Source: Deltaproteobacteria bacterium
GTDB lineage: Bacteria; Myxococcota_A; Polyangia; Polyangiales; Ga0077539
Assembly: GCA_016218725.1 (NCBI GenBank)
Contig: JACRDB010000034.1
Span: forward strand, 1-64,000
Length of the DNA stretch: 64,000 nt
Direction: 5' to 3'
Shown piece by piece: positions 32,959-41,419 of this stretch (position 1 is the stretch's first letter; every line of letters starts with the position of its first letter). The notes beneath the pieces were generated by a model. That model saw nothing but the letters and a program-made list of their open reading frames with translations, did not search any database and was not told the DNA's origin. The translations under genes were made by a program, and so were the position numbers.

Positions 32959-34581
32959 TCAGGCCCCGGAGGCGCCCTCGGCGGCCGTGGTGTCCGCGGC
33001 CTTCGCGGGCGGCTGGAGCCGCGCCTGGAGCGCCGCCCGCACCTCCCGGGCCGCGCGGTACGAGAGCTCCAGGCCCAGCCCCCGGCCCACCCGGGCGGCG
33101 GCGTCCCAGCCCGGGAGCACCCCCTCCCTGGGCAGCGCCGCGCGCTTGAAGCCCTGGGCCAGGCCCTTCACGTTCACGAAGTGCCCCTCGGCCTCCAGCG
33201 CCGAGCACACCGGCACGGTCACCGTGGCGAAGCGCGCCAGCGGCCCGTCGTGCGACAGGAAGAGCGCCACCGCGCCCACGCGCCCCAGCGGGGCGAGGGT
33301 GGCCGAGTCCAGGTCCGCGTCGGCCCCGATGCCCACGATCCCCTGCACGTCCCCCGCGGCCACCGAGGCCACCAGGTCCTGGAGGCTCCCGACCTTGTCC
33401 CCGCCCACCAACACCGCCCCGGCGCGGTTGGGGTTGGCGTCGGCGTTGCGCAGGACACGGTCCGCCTGCCAGGGCCCGCGCGCCGAGAGGTAGAGCCTCG
33501 CCTCCACCGCGCGCGCGAGCTCCGCGAGCACCAGGTTGTCCTCGCAGGTGGCCTGCGCCGAGAGCACCACCGCCAGCTTGCCCTTCGGCACCTTGGACAG
33601 CTCCGTGGCGGCGCGCTTCAGGGCGTCCTCCACGGCCGCCTCGCTCCTGGCGCTGTCCCGGCCCACGTAGGCCCTGGACACCCGGCCCAGGCGCTGGCGC
33701 TCGTAGGTCATCATCCCGTCGTCGCACATCCAGTACTTGTTGACCTGCTCGTTGTCCCTGGGCCGCAGGCGGTAGACCCGGTTCTCCCTGGGGTCGGCGT
33801 CCACCCAGGTGTTGCACCCGGTGGCGCAGCCCGAACACACCCCCGGCGAGCCCCGGAGCGTCCAGACCCGGGCCTTGAACCGGAAGTGGCTGGAGGTGAG
33901 CGCCCCCACGGGGCACACGTGCTCGGTCATCAGGGAGTACGGCCCGTCGAGCTTGCGCCCCGGGGCCAGCACAACCTCGAAGCGGTTGCCCCGCTCGCGC
34001 AGGTCCAGGGCGTGGTCCCCGGCCAGCTCGTCGCACACCCGGATGCAGCGGGTGCAGGCGATGCAGCGCTCGGCGTCGTAGACGATGGTCTCGCTGAAGA
34101 CCACGCCCTTGGGCTTGTGCACGGGCTCGTCGAGCATGCGCTTGGGCTGGCGACCCTCGCTCATCCAGTAGTCCTGGAGCTTGCACTCGCCGGCCTGGTC
34201 GCAGATCGGGCAGTCCACCGGGTGGTTCACCAGGAGGAACTCCTGAACGCTCCGGCGGGCCTCGGCGACGTGCGTGGAGCTCTGGCTGCGCACCACCATG
34301 CCCTCGCTCACCTCCTGCTGGCAGGCGGGCTGGAGCTTGGGCTTCTTCGCGGGGACCCAGTCGCGCTTGCCCTCGTCCCAGTGCATGATGTCCAGCATCA
34401 TGGCGGGCCGCCCCGGCGGGGGCTCGATCTCCACGAGGCACATCCGGCAGTTGGCCGCCACGGAGAGCCCCGGGTGCCAACAGTAGTGGGGGATCTCGAT
34501 CCCCTGGCGGTGCGCCGCGCGGATGATGGTGTCACCCTTCTCGAAGGGCAGCTCCCGGTCGTCCAGCTTGAACCTCGGCAT
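32959..34581 (-). CDS. nuoG: NADH-quinone oxidoreductase subunit G (short form)
   Basis: This 540-residue subunit has an N-terminal 2Fe-2S ferredoxin domain (HYCWHPGLSVAANCRMCLVEI, later QPACQQEV), the His/Cys N5 site in HPVDCPICDQAGEC, and the 4Fe-4S site CIACTRCIRVCDE. A further CSGCATGC with a later Cys (YWMCDDG) could ligate the N7-type cluster. The molybdopterin-like domain is reduced, giving a protein shorter than the usual 680-900 residues. It passes electrons from NuoF to NuoI/B, yet nuoE and nuoF are not next to it. It follows nuoD by 41 bases. Confidence 0.93.
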   Translation of the reverse strand: MPRFKLDDRELPFEKGDTIIRAAHRQGIEIPHYCWHPGLSVAANCRMCLVEIEPPPGRPAMMLDIMHWDEGKRDWVPAKKPKLQPACQQEVSEGMVVRSQSSTHVAEARRSVQEFLLVNHPVDCPICDQAGECKLQDYWMSEGRQPKRMLDEPVHKPKGVVFSETIVYDAERCIACTRCIRVCDELAGDHALDLRERGNRFEVVLAPGRKLDGPYSLMTEHVCPVGALTSSHFRFKARVWTLRGSPGVCSGCATGCNTWVDADPRENRVYRLRPRDNEQVNKYWMCDDGMMTYERQRLGRVSRAYVGRDSARSEAAVEDALKRAATELSKVPKGKLAVVLSAQATCEDNLVLAELARAVEARLYLSARGPWQADRVLRNADANPNRAGAVLVGGDKVGSLQDLVASVAAGDVQGIVGIGADADLDSATLAPLGRVGAVALFLSHDGPLARFATVTVPVCSALEAEGHFVNVKGLAQGFKRAALPREGVLPGWDAAARVGRGLGLELSYRAAREVRAALQARLQPPAKAADTTAAEGASGA

Positions 34582-34622
34582 CGATAATCTCTCTCAGTGC
34601 TCGCGGGTGGGTTGGGGGTACT

Positions 34623-35855
34623 TCAACGGTCGCACTCGCCGCCGATCATGTTGACGCTGCCGAAGATGGGCACGATGTCCGCGAGCATCCCCCCCTCGAT
34701 GAGCCCCTTGGCGGACTGGAGGGAGTAGAAGCACGGCGAGCGCACCCGCACCCTCCAGGGCGTGCCCCCGCCGCGGGACACCACGAAGAAGCCCAGCTCC
34801 CCGTTGCCCCCCTCGGTGTACGCGTAGGCCTCCCCGGCCGGCACGTCCACCCCCTCCATGATGAGCTTGAAGTGGTTGATGGTCCCCTCGATGGTGCCGT
34901 ACACCTCGGATTTGGGCGGGAGCATCACCCTGGGGTCGTCCACGCTCACCTTCGCGTCCGGGGAGCGCGGGTCGACCTTCTCCATCAGGTCCAGGGTCTG
35001 CTCGATGATCCTGGCGCTCTGCCGCAGCTCCTCGCTGCGCACCATGAAGCGGTCGAAGGTGTCGCCGTCCTCGCCGATGGGGACGTCGAAGTCCACCTCG
35101 CCGTAGGTGAGGTAGGGCTTGTCCTTGCGCACGTCGTAGTCCACCCCGGAGCCGCGGAGCATGGGCCCGGAGACCCCGTAGGCCAGCGCCGTCTCCCGGG
35201 AGAGCACCCCGATGCCCTGGGTGCGGTCCAGGAAGATGCGGTTGCGCAGGAGCAGGCTCTCGCCCTCGGCCACCACCTCAAGCACGCGCTGCACGGTCTT
35301 CCTGGCGCGGGCCACGAACTGGTCCGTGGCCGGCAGGGCGGTGCCGCCGATACGGAAGTACGAGTGGGTCATCCGGGCGCCGGTCTGCGTCTCGTGGCAC
35401 TCCCAGATCCACTCCCGGGCCTTGAGGTACCACAGGAAGGGCGTGAAGGCCCCGAGCTCCATGGCCATGGCGCCGTTGCACGTGAGGTGGTCGGCCATGC
35501 GCGAGAGCTCGCCGTGGACCACCCGCAGGAGCTGCCCCATGCGCGGCACGGTGATCCCCAGGAGCTTCTCCACGGCGAGGGCGTAGCCTACGTTGTTCAG
35601 CAGCGGCGAGCAGTAGTTCAGCCGGTCGGTGTAGGGGAACACCTGCGCCCAGGTGCCCCGCTCGGCCATCTTCTCGAAGGCCCGGTGGAGGTACCCCGGC
35701 TGGATGTCCGTGCTCTTCACGGTCTCCCCGTCGAGCTTGAGCACCATACGAATGGTGCCGTGCATCGCCGGGTGGCTCGGCCCCATGTTCAAGCTCATGG
35801 GCTCGCTCGGGAGCTCCAGCTCGGCGTCGTCGTACTCCAGGTCGATCGGTTCCAT
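34623..35855 (-). CDS. nuoD: NADH-quinone oxidoreductase subunit D
   Basis: The 410-residue 49-kDa subunit has LNMGPSHPAMHGTIRMVLKLDGE at its N-terminus, the quinone-site histidine region included, followed by GYLHRGFEK-like (here GYLHRAFEK) and YTDRLNYCSPLLNNVGY. The C-terminal end SVNMIGGECDR is the family's conserved GEIDR-type tail (here GECDR). It forms the quinone pocket with NuoB. No fusion with NuoC is present. It sits between nuoC and nuoG in the usual position, except that nuoE and nuoF are missing. Confidence 0.97.
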   Translation of the reverse strand: MEPIDLEYDDAELELPSEPMSLNMGPSHPAMHGTIRMVLKLDGETVKSTDIQPGYLHRAFEKMAERGTWAQVFPYTDRLNYCSPLLNNVGYALAVEKLLGITVPRMGQLLRVVHGELSRMADHLTCNGAMAMELGAFTPFLWYLKAREWIWECHETQTGARMTHSYFRIGGTALPATDQFVARARKTVQRVLEVVAEGESLLLRNRIFLDRTQGIGVLSRETALAYGVSGPMLRGSGVDYDVRKDKPYLTYGEVDFDVPIGEDGDTFDRFMVRSEELRQSARIIEQTLDLMEKVDPRSPDAKVSVDDPRVMLPPKSEVYGTIEGTINHFKLIMEGVDVPAGEAYAYTEGGNGELGFFVVSRGGGTPWRVRVRSPCFYSLQSAKGLIEGGMLADIVPIFGSVNMIGGECDR

Positions 35856-35898
35856 GCGGCCGTTCTTGTGCGTTGGGGATACGGTGGGAGCGCCCTGG

Positions 35899-36471
35899 TC
35901 AGTCCGGGTCCTGGGCGGCCTTGAAGGTCCGGTCGAGGGGCATGCCCTCGTCGGCGAGGAAGGGGCGGAGCTTGTCGTAGGTGCCCTCGCGGTAGGCCAC
36001 CAGCGGCTGGGCCTGCTGGGCCGGGTAGTCCTTGCGCAGGGGGTGGCCCTTGAACTCTTCGTAGAGGAGGATCCGGCGCAGGTCCGGGTGGCCCTTGAAG
36101 CGCACGCCGAACATGTCGAAGCACTCGCGCTCCATCCAGTTGGCGCCGACCCACACGGGGATCAGCGTGTCCACCTCGGGGTTGTCCTCCGGGAGGCGCA
36201 CCTTGAGCCGCACGCGGTGCTTGCGGGCGACGGAGTACGCGATCACGTAGACCTCGAAGCGGGCCTCCGGGTCGCCGTTGTCGCAGCAGTCAATGGCGGA
36301 CAGGTCCACGAAGTAGTCGCAGGCGCAGCGAGGGTCCGTGCGCACGAACTCCGCGGCCTCGCGCCAGCGGGCCGGGGTGACCACGGCCACGTCGTCGCCG
36401 TGCTGCGAGCTGGTCTCCAGGACGTCCGCGCCGAAGCGCTCCTTGAGCCTGTCAAGAATGATCCGGGCCAT
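35899..36471 (-). CDS. nuoC: NADH-quinone oxidoreductase subunit C
   Basis: The 190-residue product is the 30-kDa subunit. The signature WMERECFDMFGVRFKGHPDLRRIL is complete, and HPLRKDYPAQQAQ follows. It is a structural subunit of the peripheral arm. It is of normal length and lies between nuoB and nuoD with short gaps, consistent with one polycistronic message. Confidence 0.96.
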   Translation of the reverse strand: MARIILDRLKERFGADVLETSSQHGDDVAVVTPARWREAAEFVRTDPRCACDYFVDLSAIDCCDNGDPEARFEVYVIAYSVARKHRVRLKVRLPEDNPEVDTLIPVWVGANWMERECFDMFGVRFKGHPDLRRILLYEEFKGHPLRKDYPAQQAQPLVAYREGTYDKLRPFLADEGMPLDRTFKAAQDPD

Positions 36472-36480
36472 GGTGTGCCT

Positions 36481-37053
36481 TCAGGGTCGCATACGGATGT
36501 TGTAGAGGCGCTCCAGCTTCTCCTCGGCGCCGTCCGGGAGCTGGGTGTTCTTCACCACCGCGGTGGTGCGGTCCCCGTCGCCGATCTTCTGCTGGAGGAG
36601 CATGAGCCCGTCGAGCACCGCCTCGGGCCTCGGGGGGCAGCCGGGGATCATCACGTCCACCGGGAGGATCTTGTCGATGCCCGGCACCGTGGCGTAGTTG
36701 TCGTAGAAGCCCCCGCAGGAGGCGCAGGTGCCGAAGGCGATGACCCATTTGGGCTCGGTCATCTGGTCGTAGATGCGCTTGAGCACCGGGGCCTGCCGCT
36801 GGGAGATGGTCCCCACCACCCAGAGCACGTCCGCCTGCCGGGGCGAGAAGCGTGGGGCCTCCGCGCCGAAGCGGGCGATGTCATACCTGGGCGACGCCGC
36901 GGCGAAGAACTCCATCCCGCAGCACGCCGTGGCGAAGGGGTATTGAAAGAGCGAGTACTTGCGCGCCCAGGCGAGCAGCGCCTCGAACTTCGTGGTCACG
37001 AAGCCCGCGTCCCCCCCGCCCACGACCCGGGTCTCGAGCTCTACGTCTGCCAT
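36481..37053 (-). CDS. nuoB: NADH-quinone oxidoreductase subunit B
   Basis: The 190-residue product starts at MADVELETR. Cluster N2 ligands are visible as the adjacent pair in ATACCGMEF, the Cys of GTCASCGG and the Cys in MIPGCPPRPEA. N2 is the last iron-sulfur centre before quinone. The start lies inside the 3' end of nuoA, an overlap of 13 bases that suggests coupled translation. Confidence 0.97.
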   Translation of the reverse strand: MADVELETRVVGGGDAGFVTTKFEALLAWARKYSLFQYPFATACCGMEFFAAASPRYDIARFGAEAPRFSPRQADVLWVVGTISQRQAPVLKRIYDQMTEPKWVIAFGTCASCGGFYDNYATVPGIDKILPVDVMIPGCPPRPEAVLDGLMLLQQKIGDGDRTTAVVKNTQLPDGAEEKLERLYNIRMRP

Positions 37054-37415
37054 TCCAGCGCTCCCTTCTTCCAGCAGTACACCAGCGCCACCGTCAACAC
37101 CCCGAGGAAGGCCACCATCTCCAGGAGCCCCTTGACCCCCAGGGATTGGAACAGCACCGCCCACGGGTACAGGAAGATCGCCTCGATGTCGAACACCACG
37201 AAGAGGATCGCCGTCAGGTAGAACTTCACCGACAGCTTCACCCCCTTGGCGCCGTCCGAGGGCGAGCCGCACTCGTAAGGCTCGTTCTTCTCGGGCGTGG
37301 GGTTCTTGGGGCCCATGAACGTCGCCAGGCCGAACATGGCCAGGGCCACCACCACGGAGAACGCGACGATCATCGCGATCGGCCCATAGGTCTGCGTCAG
37401 CGTCAGGGTCTCCAA
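37041..37415 (-). CDS. nuoA: NADH-quinone oxidoreductase subunit A
   Basis: The subunit has three transmembrane helices and the conserved loop NEPYECGSPS followed by SVKFYLTAILFVVFDIEAIFLYPW. I place the start at a TTG (37415) with GGAGG 5 bases upstream, giving 124 residues, close to the family norm. A GTG at 37511 would add 32 residues that look like noncoding sequence. It is the first gene of the nuo operon, divergent from a protease gene. Confidence 0.92.
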   Translation of the reverse strand: METLTLTQTYGPIAMIVAFSVVVALAMFGLATFMGPKNPTPEKNEPYECGSPSDGAKGVKLSVKFYLTAILFVVFDIEAIFLYPWAVLFQSLGVKGLLEMVAFLGVLTVALVYCWKKGALEWQT

Positions 37416-37590
37416 CAGTGCCTCCGGCGCGCCTTGTCTAGCGACCTCCTCCCAGGGTGTCAATGACTTGTACCGCTGGGGCGCACCTGGACCTACACCC
37501 CCGCCGATCACCGCAGCCCCAGGTCAAGCCCATGTCCCCTCCGGGGCCTGGAGTTGCGGCTGATGTCTTTGAAAACATTGGGTTTTTCCC

Positions 37591-37605
37591 TGGCACGGGG
37601 GCTGC
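37591..37605 (+). promoter_or_regulatory. Candidate sigma-54 promoter
   Basis: TGGCACGGGGGCTGC has the GG and GC doublets separated by exactly 10 bases, close to the consensus TGGCAC-N5-TTGC (one mismatch, C for the first T). AT-rich DNA lies just upstream, as expected of an activator-dependent promoter. Caveat: predicted initiation near 37617 would fall after the AGGAGG ribosome site at 37607-37612 and only 4 bases before the protease ATG. Confidence 0.35.
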
Positions 37606-37620
37606 TAGGAGGCTCCTATC

Positions 37621-38847
37621 ATGGCGCGAAGGCGAGCGGGCCTGGGGTTGTCGGTGCTGGTGCTGGTGTCCTGCTCCGAGGAGGCGGAGGAGACGGAGCT
37701 CCTGCGCATCGGTCGGGACACGACCACGAACGAGATCGTGCGGCCCGTGGGCGAGGCGACGAGCTACCCCTTTGTGTGCACGATTCGTATGGACGGCGGG
37801 GGCGCGTGCTCCGGGGCGCTGGTGGCGCGGAACGTGGTGCTGACGGCGTCGCACTGCGTCTCCGGGGTGCGGCGCTTCAACGTGGGGTGCCCGTACTCCG
37901 GGGACAGCACGGTGGCCACGGGCTCCGAGGCGGAGATGAGCCCCACGGGCCGCTACTCCTTCTCTGGGGGGTACATCAACCCCGAGCGCGGCAGCGACGT
38001 GGCGCTGATCCACCTGGACCGGGACATCGTGGCGCCCCGCTACGGGGTGGTGCGCCTGGAGCGGGTGGACCCGCCCCTGAGGGTCTTCCCCATTGGCCGG
38101 ATCAACAACGGGAGCTTCACCAGCCGCCTGTGGGTGAGCCCCACCTTCACCGTGCGGGCGCGCTACGGGCGGGGGACGCCCCCCTACGCGGTGGGGGCCA
38201 ACAACGGGGTGACGCAGCCCGGGGACTCCGGCGGGGCGCTCTTCGACGCGGACACCCAGGAGATCATCGGCACGGTCTCCGGGGGCTCGTACAACACCAG
38301 CATCTACGGGGTGGTAGGCGCCCACGCCGACTGGTTCCGGGCGACGGTGCTGCGCTGGAGCGGAGCACCCCCGGGGATGTCCCCCCCTGGCGGCACCCCT
38401 CCGTCCCCGACGCCGCCCACGCCCACCCCCCCTGGTCCCACCCCGCCGACGCCTCCGGGGCCCACGCCCCCATCACCCACGCCCCCCACCCCCACGCCGC
38501 CCTCGCCCCCTCCCGGCGGAGGCGAGCCCTGCGGGATGTACGAGGGGTGGAACATCCGGAGCTGTATCGGGCCCAACGAGTGGGTGCGCTGTATTGGGGG
38601 GCGCCTGGAGCGGGGCACCTGCGGGGGGAGGTGCCTGGTGCGTCCCCCGGGCTACGACGACGTGTGCCTCCCTGGCGCCAGGGACACCATCGAGCCTTGC
38701 GGGGAGTACACCTGGATCAACTACTTCACCTGCAATCGCTCCAGCACCCAGCGGGTGCTCTGCGCCCACGGGTACCTCCTCCGGGAGCCCTGCGCGGGGG
38801 GCTGCGTCTCACAACCCCCCGGCGTGGACGACTACTGCCAGCGCTAG
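37621..38847 (+). CDS. Trypsin-like (S1) serine protease lipoprotein
   Basis: The 408-residue product has a lipobox (VLVLVSC, Cys18) and a chymotrypsin-fold domain with the triad His78 (TASHC), Asp126 (SDVALI) and Ser203 (GDSGGAL). A Pro/Thr-rich linker (residues about 255-300, PTPPxP units) leads to two tandem cysteine-rich modules. Both start EPCG and end with PPGxDDxC. These modules may bind a surface ligand. It is likely outer-membrane-anchored and extracytoplasmic. A ribosome site AGGAGG sits 8 bases before the ATG. Confidence 0.88.
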   Translation: MARRRAGLGLSVLVLVSCSEEAEETELLRIGRDTTTNEIVRPVGEATSYPFVCTIRMDGGGACSGALVARNVVLTASHCVSGVRRFNVGCPYSGDSTVATGSEAEMSPTGRYSFSGGYINPERGSDVALIHLDRDIVAPRYGVVRLERVDPPLRVFPIGRINNGSFTSRLWVSPTFTVRARYGRGTPPYAVGANNGVTQPGDSGGALFDADTQEIIGTVSGGSYNTSIYGVVGAHADWFRATVLRWSGAPPGMSPPGGTPPSPTPPTPTPPGPTPPTPPGPTPPSPTPPTPTPPSPPPGGGEPCGMYEGWNIRSCIGPNEWVRCIGGRLERGTCGGRCLVRPPGYDDVCLPGARDTIEPCGEYTWINYFTCNRSSTQRVLCAHGYLLREPCAGGCVSQPPGVDDYCQR

Positions 38848-38856
38848 AGCCCCGCC

Positions 38857-39032
38857 GAGGGTTGTACCCCCAGGTGTTGGGGGTCGTACCCCCAAGGGCG
38901 GGAGGCGCCACCCCCAACGGCTGGGGGTCGTACCCCCGACGGCTGGGGGTCGTGCCTCCACGGGTTGGAGGTCAGACCCCCGACGGTTGGAGGTGGCGCC
39001 TCCACCGTTTGGGGGTACGACCCTCAGGGCGT
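38857..39032. repeat. Tandem array of eight 22-bp hairpin-prone units
   Basis: Eight contiguous units with no insertion or deletion fill most of the 243-base gap between two convergent genes. Units 2 and 4 read GGGGGTCGTACCCCC plus a 7-base linker. Within a unit, bases 1-5 (GRRGG) can pair with 11-15 (CCYYC); unit 7 has GGAGG paired with CCTCC, a compensatory double change. The linker allows an alternative pairing between the C run of one unit and the G run of the next. The core A or G recurs at 38866, 38888, 38910, 38932, 38954, 38976, 38998 and 39020. A period of 22 is not a multiple of three, so it is not a coding repeat. It may act as a bidirectional terminator or a protein-binding array. 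Confidence 0.85.
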
Positions 39033-39090
39033 GGCCCCTGGACGGCGATGGCGTGGCCTCCGGGCGACTGGACCGCCTGGTCATGGTCGC

Positions 39091-39666
39091 TCAGGGAGCT
39101 CCGAGGTCGATCCAACGGACGAGCCTGCGGCGTTCGGCGCAGGTGGGCCTCGGGTCCGTGAGGGGCATGTAGTTCTCGACCCCGACGGCGCTTCGGATCC
39201 GCGCCAGGTGGGTCATCACGCTCGGGCGCTGGTCCCAGTTGAAGCCGTCCGGGGCGCCCATGCGGGCCTCCGGCGTGACCCGGGAGCTGTGGTGACAGCG
39301 CACGCACCAGGCGTCGAAGAAGCCCCGCGCGAAGGCGTCGTAGGTGTCACTCCCGGCCGGAGAACCGGGGCGATCCACGGGCTCCCGGAGGATCGGGCAC
39401 CCGAAGGCGAGCATCACGTCCTGGGTGCCATCGCTGGCGGTATCCCCAGGGGCTACGTCGGGGGGCGCCAGGTCCGGCGTGGTGGTCGCGTCGGGGAGCT
39501 CCGCGGTCGAGACGTCCGGCGAGCTGTCCAGTGCGCTGTCGGGGGCCGCCTCGGCGAGGGCGTCCTGCGCTGCGTCGGATGTGGCGTCGGGGGTGCTGCC
39601 GCCCCCTCCAGAACAACCCACACTCAACCACAGACCAAGGACCCAGGGGAGCCGACGCTGGAGCAC
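39091..39666 (-). CDS. Lipoprotein with a single c-type heme motif
   Basis: The 191-residue product starts at GTG 39666; lipobox WLSVGC. About 80 residues of Asp/Ala/Pro/Thr-rich linker follow. The C-terminal domain has one heme-binding site CVRCHH and, further on, ENYMPLTDPRPTCAERRRLVRWIDLG. MP is the usual distal methionine context of small cytochromes (xMPP). It resembles the planctomycete/myxobacterial DUF1588-type or cytochrome-c-like caps found on surface lipoproteins. A role in electron transfer is possible but unproven. Confidence 0.7.
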   Translation of the reverse strand: MLQRRLPWVLGLWLSVGCSGGGGSTPDATSDAAQDALAEAAPDSALDSSPDVSTAELPDATTTPDLAPPDVAPGDTASDGTQDVMLAFGCPILREPVDRPGSPAGSDTYDAFARGFFDAWCVRCHHSSRVTPEARMGAPDGFNWDQRPSVMTHLARIRSAVGVENYMPLTDPRPTCAERRRLVRWIDLGAP

Positions 39667-39738
39667 CCACCGAGCATGCCATGGTCGGGCTTTGGGGCAC
39701 CACCGTCTCCGCCGTTGTCCTCCGGCGAGAGGTGACCG

Positions 39739-40305
39739 ATGCGTACCTGGTGGACGATCCTGGCGGTGGCGGGCAGTGTGGGTTGCGGCAGCGCGGCGGT
39801 GACCGGCGACGAGGCGCCCGAGGGCGCTCTCCCTGCAAGGACCGCTTCGGCGGCGCTGACCCCCCAGGAGAGGGCTCGCGAGGCCACCATGGCCTACCAG
39901 GACGAGCTCCAGGCGAGGCTCGACGGCTTCCTCCCGTCCGGCGGCTGCCGCGAGGGTGCCCAGGGCGCCGAAGGGGTGCTGTACCTGAACCACGCGCGCA
40001 TGGACGACGTGGTGGACGCCGAGCGGCCCGAGGGGCTCTTGTACGTCCCGGAGCCGGGCGGGATGCGTCTGGTGGCGGTGGTGTATGTCCGGGTGGTGCT
40101 CCGCGGGGGGATGCCCGTGACGGGCTCCTCGGTGCCGGAGAACATCGACGCGGCGCCGGTTCTGCTCGGCGAGCCGATGGACGGCCCGACCACCGTGGGC
40201 GACACCGAGGGGCGCTGGCACTACCGCCTGACGGCGTGGCTCTGGTCGGACAACCCCTCGGGGACCTTCGCGCGGTTCAACCCTTCGCTCCGCTGCGGGG
40301 GATGA
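39739..40305 (+). CDS. Lipoprotein of unknown function
   Basis: The 188-residue product starts at ATG 39739 behind GAGAGGTGACC and has lipobox LAVAGSVGC. A polar helix (LTPQERAREATMAYQDELQARLDG) is followed by a compact domain with GVLYLNHARMDDVV, GLLYVPEPGGMRLVAVVYV and LLGEPMDGPTTVGDTEGRWHYRLTAW. The last part resembles other myxobacterial lipoproteins whose role is unknown. It is divergent from the heme lipoprotein (72-base gap). Confidence 0.65.
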   Translation: MRTWWTILAVAGSVGCGSAAVTGDEAPEGALPARTASAALTPQERAREATMAYQDELQARLDGFLPSGGCREGAQGAEGVLYLNHARMDDVVDAERPEGLLYVPEPGGMRLVAVVYVRVVLRGGMPVTGSSVPENIDAAPVLLGEPMDGPTTVGDTEGRWHYRLTAWLWSDNPSGTFARFNPSLRCGG

Positions 40306-40315
40306 CCGGAGGGCG

Positions 40316-41419
40316 TCACGCCCCGACGGACCAGGCACCTCGCACCTTCTTGTAGGACTCGAAGCCCGGAAGGTGTTCACCGAACTTCACCTTGTGGCTC
40401 GGCAGGAGCGCGTGTTGCCCCTGGTCCAGCGCGAGCACGTGCAGGAGGTCGTTCCCGGTGTACCAGTCCAGGGAGCATAGATAGCGCCCCTTGACCCAGC
40501 GGTCCCGGCGCTTGAAGTACGCCAGCACGGGCCCCTCCAGCGCGCGGAACACATACGAGGCCACCTCCGGCGTGCGGCAGTCGTGGTAGGTGAGGTCCTC
40601 CGGCGCCAGGAGGTCCTCGGTCAGGCGCTCAGGGTCCACCAGCGCCTGCACCGGGAGGTACGAGAACACCGCCCCGTCCGAGAGCAGCACCTTGAAGGTC
40701 GGAGCGGACCCCACGTAGCTCGACGCCGCGAAGACCGCACACGGCTTGAAGCGCCCCGCCCGCGAGGGGTCCATCCCGTACAGGTACTCCTCCCGGACGT
40801 GAGCCCTCCACGGCGGCAGGTCCACATGGACGAAACCCTCGCGCTCCTCGGTGACGCCAGGGTCCCTCGCCGGCCTTGCTTCGTCGCGCAGCACCTCCAG
40901 GTAGCGCGCCAGCGATCCATCGAGGGACGAGGGCGCCTCCGGGGTCTCCTCGGCGCGGAAGAACACGTCAAAGTCGTAACCGTGGACCCTCCCGGGACTG
41001 AGCATCCCGACGGCCTCCAGCCATGAGACGTACGCACGGATCACCCCGAGACCCTCCTCGAAGGCCGTGGGACGCAGGTCGCTCCCGGTGTGGCGCAGGA
41101 ACACCACCCGATCGGTGCGGGGGTCGAAGGCGTGGACGAAGTCGTAGGGGTTCCGGAGGCCTTCCAGTACGCACGGGCGTCCCAGGTCCGCCGTCCCTCG
41201 GAGGTGACGGATGGACACCGACGGGTCGCGCTTGAGCTCCTCCAGGGCGAAGCGGGTGATGGCCTCGACGAAGGCCTCTCGGGTGGGAAAATCTCCGCCG
41301 GGGAAGCGCGCCCGGACCCAGGCCGAGGCCCCATGCCAGGGGACCCCCAGGGCCTCGGCGAGCCCGCGGGCGAAGGGCGTCTTGCCGCTGCGGCTCGGGC
41401 CCAGGACAAAGACCTTCAC
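40316..41419 (-). CDS. P-loop NTPase with unknown C-terminal domain
   Basis: This 367-residue protein has a canonical Walker A at its N-terminus, VFVLGPSRSGKTPFARGLAEAL, of adenylate/shikimate-kinase type, and residues to about 170 fit a nucleotide-kinase-like fold (FLRHTG, VLEGLRNPYDFV). Residues about 190-367 form a second domain that I do not recognise, with SSYVGSAPTFKVLL, FRALEGPVLAYFKRRDRW and LDQGQHALLPSHKVKFG. Its ATG overlaps the stop of a 168-residue partner (ATGA), so the two are cotranslated. No signal peptide. The substrate is unknown. Confidence 0.6.
   Translation of the reverse strand: MKVFVLGPSRSGKTPFARGLAEALGVPWHGASAWVRARFPGGDFPTREAFVEAITRFALEELKRDPSVSIRHLRGTADLGRPCVLEGLRNPYDFVHAFDPRTDRVVFLRHTGSDLRPTAFEEGLGVIRAYVSWLEAVGMLSPGRVHGYDFDVFFRAEETPEAPSSLDGSLARYLEVLRDEARPARDPGVTEEREGFVHVDLPPWRAHVREEYLYGMDPSRAGRFKPCAVFAASSYVGSAPTFKVLLSDGAVFSYLPVQALVDPERLTEDLLAPEDLTYHDCRTPEVASYVFRALEGPVLAYFKRRDRWVKGRYLCSLDWYTGNDLLHVLALDQGQHALLPSHKVKFGEHLPGFESYKKVRGAWSVGA

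Noticed and set aside
29595..33149. A plus-strand open frame of 1184 codons across the vWA, nuoI and nuoH genes
   Set aside because: It runs antisense to three well-supported genes and has no recognisable domain; it is a composition artefact.
38857..39032. CRISPR array or plasmid iterons
   Set aside because: The units abut each other with no spacers and no cas or rep genes are seen, and each unit is itself a hairpin. It does not fit a repeat-spacer layout.
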